NCBI RefSeq assembly: GCF_043555865.1
Contig: NZ_JBIGHY010000002.1
Location: forward strand, 930,001 to 994,000
DNA: 64,000 nt
Direction of reading: 5' to 3'
Origin: Pelomonas dachongensis
Lineage (GTDB): Bacteria; Pseudomonadota; Gammaproteobacteria; Burkholderiales; Burkholderiaceae_C
This document shows, piece after piece, positions 41,820 through 52,107 of the stretch; the first letter of the stretch is position 1, and the number at the start of each line of letters is the position of its first letter. The notes below the pieces were generated by a model. The model made no database searches. It saw only the letters and a list, made by a program, of their open reading frames with translations, and was not told the origin of the DNA. Made by a program: the position numbers and the translations under genes.

Positions 41820-42302
41820 TCAGTCCTGGCGACGACGACGCGAGGCCACGAAACCGACGATGCCCAGACCGGCAGCCAGCATGGCGTAGGTCTCGGGTTC
41901 CGGCACCGGAGCGGCGACAGCGCTCGAAGCGATGGCGTAGCCACCCGCCGAGAACGCGTTGCCGGAGACAGCGTAGTAGTAGCTGCCGGCGCCCAGCGTC
42001 AGGCTGGTCGTGCCACCGAAGGCGGCGCCGCCGATGCCGAAGTCATCGGACGTGCCGATGTTGCCGTCGCTGCCCTTGTCCCACAGGGTGAAACCGCCGA
42101 TCAGGCTGCCGAAAGACTCGACCTTGCCGGTCACGATGGACTGAGCGCCCAGCGTGAAGGAGAAGGTGTCGAAAAACGAACCCGACGGCAGGGTCTTGAT
42201 TTCGAGTTCCAGCGGGGCGTGAACACCCCAGGACGCGTCGGCGGCCTGGCTGCTGATTGCGGTGAGAGCCGCCACAGCGGCGACGATGGTTTTGAACTTC
42301 AT
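41820..42302 (-). CDS. FxDxF-type PEP-CTERM protein
   Basis: A 160-residue exported protein. Seen: signal peptide MKFKTIVAAVAALTAISSQA, the FFDTFSFTL motif (FxDxF) at about 45-53, Gly/Ser-rich beta strands, and the C-terminal PVPEPETYAMLAAGLGIVGFVASRRRRQD sorting signal. AGGAG precedes ATG 42302 by 8 bases; an upstream in-frame extension was rejected. This subclass usually carries its own tight promoter and terminator, and here it does. Role in the matrix or on the surface is inferred. Confidence 0.9.
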   Translation of the reverse strand: MKFKTIVAAVAALTAISSQAADASWGVHAPLELEIKTLPSGSFFDTFSFTLGAQSIVTGKVESFGSLIGGFTLWDKGSDGNIGTSDDFGIGGAAFGGTTSLTLGAGSYYYAVSGNAFSAGGYAIASSAVAAPVPEPETYAMLAAGLGIVGFVASRRRRQD

Positions 42303-42477
42303 TGCGTTAGCTCCTGACTTTGGGACGGTCAAGCACAACCGCCGATGGTCATTGTGCAGTGCAGCGAAGCCGCGTGAATTGAGTCACACCCTTTGGTTTA
42401 GGGGGGAACAGGCGGTTACTTGTAGCCGCATGTAAAGCCGTAGTTACCCGGTGTACCTTCTTGGGGCGACAAGAGGC

Positions 42478-44832
42478 TCATTCGGTGCTCAGACGCACCA
42501 CTTTCTGCAGCCCTTCGACCGCCTTGCCCTTGCGCGCGCGTTTGCCGGCGTGGGCGGCCAGCGACTGGTTCTTCAGCAGCTCGTCACGCGGCTTGGCGCC
42601 GCGGCCAGTGCCGTGCACGCGCAGCTGTGTCGAGCAGCAGGCCAGCGACAAGACCTGATCCTCGGCCTCCAGGTCCATCAGCATCAGACCGCGGCCGCCC
42701 TTGGGTTGGTGCTTCAGCTCGTCCAGCGGGAAGGTCAGCAGCCGCCCCTGGACACTCAGAACACCCAGTTGCAGGCTCAGCGCGTCGCCCGGCACGGGCG
42801 CCAGCAGCGGCACCTCGCCGGCCTCCAGCGCCAGGAAGGTCTTGCCGGCCTTCTGACGGCCGACCAGATCCCCCAGCTGGGCGATGAAGCCGTAGCCGCC
42901 GCTGCCGGCCATCACCAGGCGCTGACCTGCGGCCCCGGCCAGGTAATGGGCGATCTGCGTACCGGTCTCCAGCTCGATCATGGTCGTGATGGGCTGGCCG
43001 TCGCCCCGACCGCCAGGGAGCGTCGACACCGGCACGGAGTACACCCGCCCGGTGCTGCCGACGACGATCAGCGGGTCGACGCTGCGGCAACGGAACGCGC
43101 CCCACAGGCTGTCGCCGGCCTTGAAGGTCTGCGCGGCGACGTCCACCTCGTGGCCCTTCAGCGCCCGCACCCAGCCCTTCTGGCTGACGATGACGGTGAC
43201 CGGCTCGTCGACGATCTTGACCTCGGCGACGACGCGCTTCTCGGCTTGGATCAGCGTGCGACGGTCGTCGCCGTACTGCTTCGCGTCAGCCTCGATCTCC
43301 TTGATGACCGTGCGGCGCAGCGCGGCGACGGAGCCGAGGATGTCCTCCAGCTTGGCGCGCTCGTCGCGCAGCTTGGACAACTCCTGCTCGATCTTGATGG
43401 CTTCGAGCCGCGCCAGCTGGCGCAGGCGGATTTCGAGAATGTCTTCGGCCTGGCGGTCCGACAGGCTGAAACGCTCGATCAGCGCCGCCTTGGGCTCGTC
43501 CGACTCGCGGATGATGCGAATCACCTCGTCGATGTTCAGCAGCACCAGTTGCCGGCCTTCCAGCACATGGATGCGCTCGTTGACCTTGGCCAGCCGGTGC
43601 TCGGTGCGGCGGCGCACCGTCGTTTGCCGGAAGCCCACCCACTCGGTCAGCACCTCGCGCAGGCTCTTTTGCGTGGGCCGGCCATCGGCGCCGATCATGG
43701 TCATGTTGACGGGCGCACCGCTCTCCAGGCTGGTGTGGGCCAGCAGCGTGTTGATCAGGTCCTGCTGCTCGACCGTGCGGCTCTTGGGCTCGAAGACGAT
43801 GCGCACCGCGGCGTCCTTGCTGGACTCGTCGCGCACGCCATCCAGCACGGCCAGCAGGCTGGCCTTGAGCTGCAATTGCTCGGGCGTCAGCGTCTTCTTG
43901 CCAGCCTTGACCTTGGGGTTGGACAGCTCCTCGATCTCTTCCAGTACCTTCTGCGCACTGGTGCCGTGCGGCAATTCGGTGACGACGAGTTGCCACTGGC
44001 CGCGCGCCAGGTCTTCGATCTTCCAGCGCGCACGCAACTTCAGGCTGCCGCGGCCGGAGGTGTAGGCAGCACGGATGTCTTCCGGCGCGCTGATGAGCTG
44101 GCCGCCGCCGGGGAAGTCCGGGCCGGGGATCAGGTCGAAAAGCGCGTCATCGGACAGCTTCTCGTCCTTCAACAAAGCCACGGCCGCCGCGGCAACTTCG
44201 CGCAGGTTGTGGCTGGGGATCTCGGTAGCCAGGCCCACAGCGATGCCGCTGGCGCCGTTCAGCAGCGCAAAGGGCAGCCGCGCGGGCAACTCGACCGGCT
44301 CCTGCGTGGTGCCATCGTAGTTGGGGCGGAAATCCACCGTGCCTTCGTCGATCTCGTCCATCACCAGGCGGGCAATGGGCGCGAGGCGGGCTTCCGTGTA
44401 CCGCATCGCGGCGGCACCGTCGCCGTCCCGGCTGCCGAAGTTGCCGTGGCCGTCAATGAGCGGGTAGCGCAGCGAGAAGTCCTGCGCCATGCGCACCAGC
44501 GCGTCGTAGACCGACTGGTCGCCGTGCGGGTGGAAGCTGCCCAGCACGTCGCCCACGACCTTGGCGCCCTTGACCGGCTTGGCGCCGGACGTACCGCTCC
44601 AGCCCAGGCCGAGGCGGTGCATGGAGTACAGGATGCGGCGCTGCACCGGCTTCTGGCCGTCGGCGTAGCTGGGCAGCGCGCGGCCCTTGACGACGCTGAG
44701 GGCGTATTCGAGATAGGCCTGCTGCGCGTAGGCGGCCAGCGTCAGCGCATTGGGATCGCCGCCGCCGTCGGCGCCGTTGTCGCCGCCGTCGTTGGGGCCG
44801 TTGAAGTCGATGGTGGTCTGTTCGGAACTCAT
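42478..44832 (-). CDS. parC: DNA topoisomerase IV subunit A
   Basis: A 784-residue subunit that cuts and rejoins DNA for chromosome decatenation. Seen: N-terminal winged-helix/tower with catalytic Tyr145 in AMRYTEARL, the region HPHGDQSVYDALVRMAQDFS, the GxxxGxxTEIPSHN segment, a coiled coil with HVLEGRQLVLLNIDEVIRIIRES, and a beta-pinwheel C-terminal domain with LPGGRGDG. The residue that is usually Ser in the quinolone-resistance region (after HPHGD) is Gln here. The 5' end reads from a run of Gly/Asp. The 3' side is free. The lytic transglycosylase overlaps its start by 4 bases. Confidence 0.96.
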   Translation of the reverse strand: MSSEQTTIDFNGPNDGGDNGADGGGDPNALTLAAYAQQAYLEYALSVVKGRALPSYADGQKPVQRRILYSMHRLGLGWSGTSGAKPVKGAKVVGDVLGSFHPHGDQSVYDALVRMAQDFSLRYPLIDGHGNFGSRDGDGAAAMRYTEARLAPIARLVMDEIDEGTVDFRPNYDGTTQEPVELPARLPFALLNGASGIAVGLATEIPSHNLREVAAAAVALLKDEKLSDDALFDLIPGPDFPGGGQLISAPEDIRAAYTSGRGSLKLRARWKIEDLARGQWQLVVTELPHGTSAQKVLEEIEELSNPKVKAGKKTLTPEQLQLKASLLAVLDGVRDESSKDAAVRIVFEPKSRTVEQQDLINTLLAHTSLESGAPVNMTMIGADGRPTQKSLREVLTEWVGFRQTTVRRRTEHRLAKVNERIHVLEGRQLVLLNIDEVIRIIRESDEPKAALIERFSLSDRQAEDILEIRLRQLARLEAIKIEQELSKLRDERAKLEDILGSVAALRRTVIKEIEADAKQYGDDRRTLIQAEKRVVAEVKIVDEPVTVIVSQKGWVRALKGHEVDVAAQTFKAGDSLWGAFRCRSVDPLIVVGSTGRVYSVPVSTLPGGRGDGQPITTMIELETGTQIAHYLAGAAGQRLVMAGSGGYGFIAQLGDLVGRQKAGKTFLALEAGEVPLLAPVPGDALSLQLGVLSVQGRLLTFPLDELKHQPKGGRGLMLMDLEAEDQVLSLACCSTQLRVHGTGRGAKPRDELLKNQSLAAHAGKRARKGKAVEGLQKVVRLSTE

Positions 44833-45488
44833 GGATGCAGGGTCAATCGCTGCGCACGGGCCGGCTGGCTCTGCTGCAACAGGGCCCAGTACAGCTCGAG
44901 CACGAGATGCACATGGGCCTGGGTTTCTTCAATTTCGGGCATGCGGTTGCCAGCACGGCGCACGCGGCCCTCGCCGGCGTTCCACGCGGCCAGCGCCACG
45001 TCGATGGAGCGGAAGCGCCGGATCAGGTCCGCCAGCATGCGCGCGCCGGTGTGGATGTTGATGCGCGGGTCGGTCAGCCGCGAGGCGTCGGCGGGCGTTG
45101 CGTAGCGGGCGGCGGTCTCGGGCGTGATCTGCATCAGGCCCATCGCGCCACGCGGCGAGACGGCGTCCTTCTGGTAGCTGGATTCGACCGCAATGATGGC
45201 CTTCAGCAAGTCGGCGTCCACACCGTGCTGACGGGCTGCCTCACGCACCCAGGGCTGCACGGCCTTGACCTCGGGCGCGATGTCCAGCCAGGCCAGCATC
45301 GTGGCGCCGGTGTCGGTCTTGCCGGGCACGCGGAGCACATCGGTGCCGCTGCCCAGCACCGGCGCGAAACGGGCGTCCAGCTTGCGCGACGCGAAGTGCG
45401 CCACGCCCGCGGCGTCCACATAGCCCCACAGCTCGGCGCGCGCAGGCAGCGCCAGCGCCAGCAGCAACATCGCGAACCAGCGCGTCAT
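44829..45488 (-). CDS. Exported lytic transglycosylase (SLT family)
   Basis: A 219-residue peptidoglycan-cleaving enzyme. Seen: signal peptide MTRWFAMLLLALALPARA, a DUF4124-like start (ELWGYVDAAGVAHFASRKLDARF), then the SLT fold with the catalytic Glu in IIAVESSYQKDAVSPRGAMGLMQITPETA and a final AAWNAGEGRVRR. It overlaps parC (ATGA) and the GNAT gene, so it belongs to the minus-strand cluster downstream of parE. Confidence 0.92.
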   Translation of the reverse strand: MTRWFAMLLLALALPARAELWGYVDAAGVAHFASRKLDARFAPVLGSGTDVLRVPGKTDTGATMLAWLDIAPEVKAVQPWVREAARQHGVDADLLKAIIAVESSYQKDAVSPRGAMGLMQITPETAARYATPADASRLTDPRINIHTGARMLADLIRRFRSIDVALAAWNAGEGRVRRAGNRMPEIEETQAHVHLVLELYWALLQQSQPARAQRLTLHP

Positions 45489-46012
45489 GCCGCCTCCGAC
45501 CCCAGCGCCACGCGCGCTTGGTACTCGCGGTCCAACAGCGACATGACGATCAACGAGTCGTAGCCATCCTCGCCGTCGGTGGTGACGCGCACGCTCTCGC
45601 GCAGGCGGCCTTCCTCGACGAAGCCCTCGCCCTGGTATAGCTTGAAGGCGCGCGTGTTCAGCGCCTTCACGTCCAGCCAGAAACGGTGCGCCTTCAACTG
45701 CGTGAACGCCATCGCCTTCAGCTGGCGCACCGCCGCGCGACCCAGGCCACGCCCCTTGGGCTGCAGCACCAGGCGCTTCAGCTCGACCGAACCATTGGGG
45801 TTGCGGCAGCCCTGCAGGATGACAAAGCCGACGCGCTCCAGTTGATCGCCTTCCTCAAGAATGAAATGCCGCGAATCGGGAAAGCGGATGGCACCTTCGT
45901 GCTGCGTCCGCTCCCAGGCCGTGATGAAGGGCAGGTTCGCAGCGTCGCGCTCGACCGAGACCACCCAGTCGAGGTCCGACAGCATCGTGGGGCGCAGGCG
46001 CAAGGCTGTCAT
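45485..46012 (-). CDS. GNAT-family N-acetyltransferase
   Basis: A 175-residue acetyltransferase. Seen: acetyl-CoA loop QPKGRGLGRAAVRQLKAMAF and the C-terminal strand with LNTRAFKLYQGEGFVEEGR, both standard for RimI-like GNATs. Substrate unknown. The start overlaps the PIN-domain stop (ATGA) and the stop overlaps the transglycosylase start. Confidence 0.9.
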   Translation of the reverse strand: MTALRLRPTMLSDLDWVVSVERDAANLPFITAWERTQHEGAIRFPDSRHFILEEGDQLERVGFVILQGCRNPNGSVELKRLVLQPKGRGLGRAAVRQLKAMAFTQLKAHRFWLDVKALNTRAFKLYQGEGFVEEGRLRESVRVTTDGEDGYDSLIVMSLLDREYQARVALGSEAA

Positions 46013-46425
46013 GCGGCCTCGAACGGGTTGACCAGGCGCAGACCGTCGAACGCGCGGCCGCGCTGCATGTCCTCGGTGTAAAGCGTGTGCGCGCCGGCCC
46101 GCTGCGCGGCGGCGACGATCAGCGCGTCGTACCAGGGAAGCTGGTGCAGCCGGGCCAGCAACAGCGCCTCCTGGTGCATCAGCATGTCCAGCGGCAACAC
46201 GTCGCAATGCGCGTGCACGACGGCCAGCACCGTCTCCACCGACTCCCAGTCGAAGCGGAACTTGCGGCGCAGCACCGACACCAGTTCGTTCAGCACCTGC
46301 ACGCTGACGATACCGCCCTCGCGCAACAGTGCGCCCGCGCGCGCCGAGCGCTGCGGGTCGGCGGAGGCGACGTAGACCAGCACGTTGGTGTCGAAAAACA
46401 CCGCCGGTGACAGCGAGTTTTTCAA
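46009..46425 (-). CDS. vapC: VapC-like PIN-domain toxin
   Basis: A 138-residue PIN-domain RNase. Seen: FFDTNVLVY with the first Asp, an ELVSVL acidic site, and the late acidic pair in WYDALIVAAAQ and LYTEDMQRG. These give the four-acid Mg2+ site of VapC toxins. It starts at a TTG (46425) that overlaps the antitoxin stop (TTGA), the usual coupling. Downstream it overlaps the GNAT gene by four bases. Confidence 0.88.
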   Translation of the reverse strand: MKNSLSPAVFFDTNVLVYVASADPQRSARAGALLREGGIVSVQVLNELVSVLRRKFRFDWESVETVLAVVHAHCDVLPLDMLMHQEALLLARLHQLPWYDALIVAAAQRAGAHTLYTEDMQRGRAFDGLRLVNPFEAA

Positions 46426-46673
46426 CGCGCGGTCGCCCCATCGCGATCACGCCCATTGGCATCCTCGCGGTCGAAGCGAAAATCGGCCGGCAGCTTCTCG
46501 CGCAGCGCATGCAGCCTCGCCCACAGCTCTTCGGTTCCGGGTGTGCGCTGCAGCGTCAGTTGACCGTCAGCGGCCTTGATCTGCACCTCATCGCCCTCCT
46601 GCAGTCCCAAGGCATCCACCACCGCCGCCGGCAGGCGAACGGCCAGGCTGTTGCCCCACTTCGCGACCTTCAT
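46422..46673 (-). CDS. vapB: VapB/AbrB-type antitoxin
   Basis: An 83-residue antitoxin. Seen: the N-terminal swapped-hairpin (AbrB/MazE) fold MKVAKWGNSLAVRLPAAVVDALGLQEGDEVQI and a charged C-terminal tail (RFDREDANGRDRDG) likely to wrap the PIN toxin. ATG 46673 is chosen over the longer frame to 46712 because it is the fold start and has AAGGGCG upstream. It represses its own operon through the palindrome upstream (inference). Confidence 0.9.
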   Translation of the reverse strand: MKVAKWGNSLAVRLPAAVVDALGLQEGDEVQIKAADGQLTLQRTPGTEELWARLHALREKLPADFRFDREDANGRDRDGATAR

Positions 46674-46684
46674 GTTGCGCCCTT

Positions 46685-46709
46685 GATATACAGAATAAAA
46701 TTGTATATC
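46685..46709 (-). promoter_or_regulatory. Palindromic operator of the VapBC pair
   Basis: GATATACA (46685-46692) and TGTATATC (46702-46709) form a perfect 8-bp inverted repeat with a 9-base AT-rich spacer, 11 bases before the antitoxin start. AbrB-type antitoxins bind such sites. The stretch is far more AT-rich than the surroundings. Confidence 0.75.
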
Positions 46710-46716
46710 CACACCG

Positions 46717-48711
<1,995 letters not shown>

Positions 48712-48766
48712 AGGGGCGGGATTCTAAGAAGTAGGATTCGCGGCCCCCGAAGACGAGTTCCGCCGC

Positions 48767-50224
48767 TTGAGATTCCTGATCGCTTGCTTGGCTCTGACCT
48801 GTAGTTTTTCACAGGCCCAGACCTCCCCCTCTCCGCAACAGCCCTACCAGGCCAGCGCGCCGCTGTCGTGGGAGCTGAAGAACGCGCGCTGGTTCGACGG
48901 ACAGAAGATCCAGCGCGGCAGCCTCTACGTCGAGAACGGCGTTTTCGTCGCGAAGAAGCCCGCCAAGGTCAACCGCAAGATGGACTTGCGCCACCAGCAG
49001 GTGCTCATCAACCCGCTGGCCGAGGCGCACAACCACAACCTGCAGACCGCCTGGGGCTGGGGCCAGTTCGCCGACAAGTACATCGACGAAGGCGTGTTCT
49101 ACGCGGCCATGCTGTGCGGCGATCCGGCCGGCGTCGCCGAGGTGCAACCGCTGGCCGCCTCGCCCGCCGCGCCGGACGTCAGCTTCGTCACCGCCTGCAT
49201 CACGTCGCCCGACGGCTACCCGCTGGCCGCCGTGCTGCCCGAGCCCAGCCCCGAGGCCGCCGCCGCGCAGCGGCAGATCGTCCTCGTCGGCAGCCCGGAG
49301 CAGGCGCGCGACCAGTGGCCGGCCATCAAGGCCCGCGGCGGCGCCTGGATACGCGTGGTGTTGGCCCACAGCGAGCGGCCTGAACTGCGCCAGCAGCCCG
49401 GCATGTTCGGCCGCCTCGGTCTGACGCCCGAGACCGCCACCGAGTTGACGCGGCAGGCTCATGCCGACGGGCTGCGCGTGGTGGCGCACGTGGAGACCGC
49501 CGCCGACTTCGCCGCCGCGCTGGCCGCAGGCGCCGATGCCATCGCGCACCTGCCCGGCTATGCCAACACGCTGAACGAGCCCGCGGGTACGTTCGCCATC
49601 TCCGAGGCCATCGCCGCGCAGGCCGCCCGACAGCGCACCGCCGTCATCACGACGACCGCCGCAGCGGGTCTTTTCAAGCTGGAGCCTGACGCGCAGGCCG
49701 CCCTGCGCGAGGTGCAGCGCACCAACCTGTCCCGGCTACAGGCCGCCGGTGTGGCGTTGCTGGTGGGGTCCGATGTCTTCGTGGGCACGGCACGCGTGGA
49801 GTTGCACGCGCTGGACGATCTCGGCCTGGACCGAGCCACGCTGCTGCGCCTGGCCACGCAGGACACGCCGCGGGCGCTGTTCCCGGGCCGCAAGATCGGC
49901 TGCTTCGAGCCCGGCTGCGAGGCCAGCTTCCTGGTGCTGGGCGACGACCCGCTGACCGACATGGACACGCTGGACATGCCGCTGCTGCGCGTCAAGCAGG
50001 GCCGGTTGCTGACTCGCCTGGCCGAGGTGGCCGCGTCCAGTTCGCAGGCCAGCGCCTCCACCGCCGATGTGCCGGTCAAGAAGGCGGCTGCGAAGAAGAA
50101 GGGCAGCGCCAAATCCAAGGCATCGAGCAAAGCGCCGGCCAAAGCGTCCGGCAAGAAGGCGACCCAGGCGGGCAAACCCGCCAAAGCGCAAACCAAGGCG
50201 ACAGGCAAGGCCAAGCCGCGCTGA
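48767..50224 (+). CDS. Exported amidohydrolase-family protein with histone-H1-like tail
   Basis: A 485-residue protein. Seen: signal peptide MRFLIACLALTCSFSQAQ, an amidohydrolase barrel with HNH in AEAHNHNL (metal pair), His in VVAHVETAADF and AIAHLPGY, and Asp in LLVGSDVF, so a metal-dependent hydrolase is likely. The last about 50 residues are almost only Lys/Ala/Ser/Gly/Thr (VKKAAAKKKGSAKSKAS and onward), as in AlgP or histone H1 tails. No ATG precedes the signal peptide; the start is TTG 48767. Substrate unknown. The tail could bind DNA, LPS or matrix polymers. Confidence 0.8.
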   Translation: MRFLIACLALTCSFSQAQTSPSPQQPYQASAPLSWELKNARWFDGQKIQRGSLYVENGVFVAKKPAKVNRKMDLRHQQVLINPLAEAHNHNLQTAWGWGQFADKYIDEGVFYAAMLCGDPAGVAEVQPLAASPAAPDVSFVTACITSPDGYPLAAVLPEPSPEAAAAQRQIVLVGSPEQARDQWPAIKARGGAWIRVVLAHSERPELRQQPGMFGRLGLTPETATELTRQAHADGLRVVAHVETAADFAAALAAGADAIAHLPGYANTLNEPAGTFAISEAIAAQAARQRTAVITTTAAAGLFKLEPDAQAALREVQRTNLSRLQAAGVALLVGSDVFVGTARVELHALDDLGLDRATLLRLATQDTPRALFPGRKIGCFEPGCEASFLVLGDDPLTDMDTLDMPLLRVKQGRLLTRLAEVAASSSQASASTADVPVKKAAAKKKGSAKSKASSKAPAKASGKKATQAGKPAKAQTKATGKAKPR

Positions 50225-50237
50225 CTACAGTCCGCAG

Positions 50238-51452
50238 ATGAACACGCCCCGCCCGGCCCCAGCCGGCTTGTCCGTCCAGCAGGTGCTGCTGTGCGGCGCC
50301 CTCATCGTCACGCTGTCGATGGGCATCCGCCACGGCTTCGGCTTCTGGCTGCAGCCCATCATCACGGAGCGCGGCTGGACGCGCGAGACCTTCTCGTTCG
50401 CGATGGCCGTCCAGAACCTCGCCTGGGGCATCGCAGGCCCCATTGCGGGCATGGCGGCCGACCGTTTCGGCGCATGGAAGGTGCTGATCGCGGGCGGCGT
50501 CTGCTACGCGCTGGGCCTGCTGGCGATGGCCGTCACCAGCCACCCGCTGACCTTCACGCTGGGCGCGGGCGTGCTGATCGGCATCGCGCAGTCAGGCTCC
50601 ACCTACGCCGTCATCTACGGCGTGCTGGGTCGCACGGTGTCGCCCGAAAAACGCTCCTGGGCCTTCGGCGTGGCGGCCGCCGCAGGTTCGCTCGGCCAGT
50701 TCGTCATGATCCCGGTCGAAACCTGGCTCATCAGCCACCTTGGCTGGCAGGCGGCGTTGTTCCTGCTGGCCGCCACGGCGCTGCTCATCGCCCCGCTGGC
50801 GCTGGGCATCCGCGAACGACAGGCGCAGGGAGCGTTCACCGGGCACCAGAGCATCGGCCAGGCGCTGCGTGAGGCCTTTGGCTATCGCAGCTTCCAGTTG
50901 CTCATGCTGGGCTACTTCGTCTGCGGCTTCCAGGTCGTGTTCATCGGCGTGCATCTGCCCAGCTACCTGAAGGACCACGGCCTGGGCATCGAGGTGTCCA
51001 CCGGCGCGCTGATGCTGATCGGCCTGTTCAACATCTTCGGCACCTACGCGGCCGGCCTGCTGGGCCAGCGGTACCCCAAGCGCTACCTGCTGTCGGCCAT
51101 TTACGGGCTGCGGGCCGTGGCCATCCTGGCCTTCATCTCGCTGCCGCTGACACCGCTCAGCGTCTACTTGTTCGCCGCCGTCATCGGATTCCTGTGGCTG
51201 TCCACGGTGCCGCCGACCAACGCCGTCGTCGCGCAGATCTTCGGTGCCCAGCACCTGTCCATGCTGGGCGGCTTCGTGTTCCTGAGCCACCAGGTTGGCA
51301 GCTTCCTGGGCGTCTGGCTGGGCGGCAAGCTGTACGACGCCACCGGCAGCTACGACGTGGTTTGGTGGCTGGCCATCGCGCTGGGCGTCATGGCCATGCT
51401 GGCCAACCTGCCGGTGCGCGAGTCGGCCATCGTTCGGGCGCAACCGGCATGA
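50238..51452 (+). CDS. MFS transporter (oxalate/formate antiporter-like)
   Basis: A 404-residue inner-membrane carrier with twelve membrane helices. Seen: MGIRHGFGFWLQPIITERGWTRETFS at the start, GMAADRFGAWKVLIAGG (the MFS loop 2-3 motif), and a second half with GLLGQRYPKRYLLSAIYGLRA. This pattern belongs to the OFA/monocarboxylate-type MFS. Substrate unknown. It begins a run of three overlapping genes. Confidence 0.9.
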   Translation: MNTPRPAPAGLSVQQVLLCGALIVTLSMGIRHGFGFWLQPIITERGWTRETFSFAMAVQNLAWGIAGPIAGMAADRFGAWKVLIAGGVCYALGLLAMAVTSHPLTFTLGAGVLIGIAQSGSTYAVIYGVLGRTVSPEKRSWAFGVAAAAGSLGQFVMIPVETWLISHLGWQAALFLLAATALLIAPLALGIRERQAQGAFTGHQSIGQALREAFGYRSFQLLMLGYFVCGFQVVFIGVHLPSYLKDHGLGIEVSTGALMLIGLFNIFGTYAAGLLGQRYPKRYLLSAIYGLRAVAILAFISLPLTPLSVYLFAAVIGFLWLSTVPPTNAVVAQIFGAQHLSMLGGFVFLSHQVGSFLGVWLGGKLYDATGSYDVVWWLAIALGVMAMLANLPVRESAIVRAQPA

Positions 51453-51574
51453 AATCGCGGCGCCTGATCGTCCCCGTGTTGGTCGCCGCCGTGCTGGCGC
51501 TGACCGTGCTGGCCTACGGCCACCCGGCGGTCATGGTCCAGCTCAGCGAGCAGATCTGGGCCTGCTTCGGATGA
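51449..51574 (+). CDS. Small one-helix membrane peptide (41 residues)
   Basis: A 41-residue ORF (MKSRRLIVPVLVAAVLALTVLAYGHP at the start) with a positive N terminus, one hydrophobic helix and an acidic-aromatic end (LSEQIWACFG). It overlaps the MFS stop (ATGA) and the methyltransferase start (ATGA), which is strong evidence that it is translated. It may be a small partner of the transporter or the methyltransferase. No family recognised. Confidence 0.7.
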   Translation: MKSRRLIVPVLVAAVLALTVLAYGHPAVMVQLSEQIWACFG

Positions 51575-52077
51575 GCGGCGCACCGTCGGCCTGGCTGCAG
51601 CGCTTTGCCCCTGCCACACCGGGCACCGCGCTGGACGTCGCCTGCGGCTCGGGCCGCAACCTGCGCTGGCTGGTCGAGGCCAACTGGCAGGTGACGGGCG
51701 TCGACCGTGACGCCGCCGCCACGGCGCCCTTGCAAAGCCTTGCAAAGATCGTCGAGGCGGACGTCGAGAACGGCCCCTGGCCGTTGACCGGGCAGCAGTT
51801 CGACCTGGTCGTCGTCTGCAACTACCTGTGGCGCCCGCTGTTCGACACCATCCGGTCAAGCGTCAAGCCCGGCGGCCTGTTGATCTGGGAAACTTTTGCC
51901 GATGGCCAACAGGCGATAGGGCGCCCGTCGCGCCCCGATTTCCTGCTGCAACGAGGTGAACTGCTGCGCGTCTGCCACGACTGGCGCATCGTGGCTTACG
52001 AAGACCTGTTCGAGGACGGCGTCAACGCGCGCTTCGTCCAGCGCGTTGCGGCCGTCCGGCCGCTGTCAGCGGCCTAA
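51571..52077 (+). CDS. Class I SAM-dependent methyltransferase
   Basis: A 168-residue methyltransferase. Seen: SAM-binding motif LDVACGSGRNLRWLVE with GxGxxxx-type loop, VTGVDRD for the ribose hydroxyls, and FDLVVVCNYLWRPLF. It is similar to small tellurite-resistance (TehB-like) methyltransferases, but the substrate cannot be read. It overlaps the small membrane peptide gene by four bases. Confidence 0.88.
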   Translation: MSGAPSAWLQRFAPATPGTALDVACGSGRNLRWLVEANWQVTGVDRDAAATAPLQSLAKIVEADVENGPWPLTGQQFDLVVVCNYLWRPLFDTIRSSVKPGGLLIWETFADGQQAIGRPSRPDFLLQRGELLRVCHDWRIVAYEDLFEDGVNARFVQRVAAVRPLSAA

Positions 52078-52107
52078 AATCGCCCGAATCCCTCAATACA
52101 AACCACC

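Noticed and set aside
42451..45105. A long open frame on the plus strand opposite parC (884 codons).
   Set aside because: Its translation is rich in Gln/His/Arg/Ala with no motifs, and parC on the other strand is certain. Such antisense frames arise from strong third-position GC bias.
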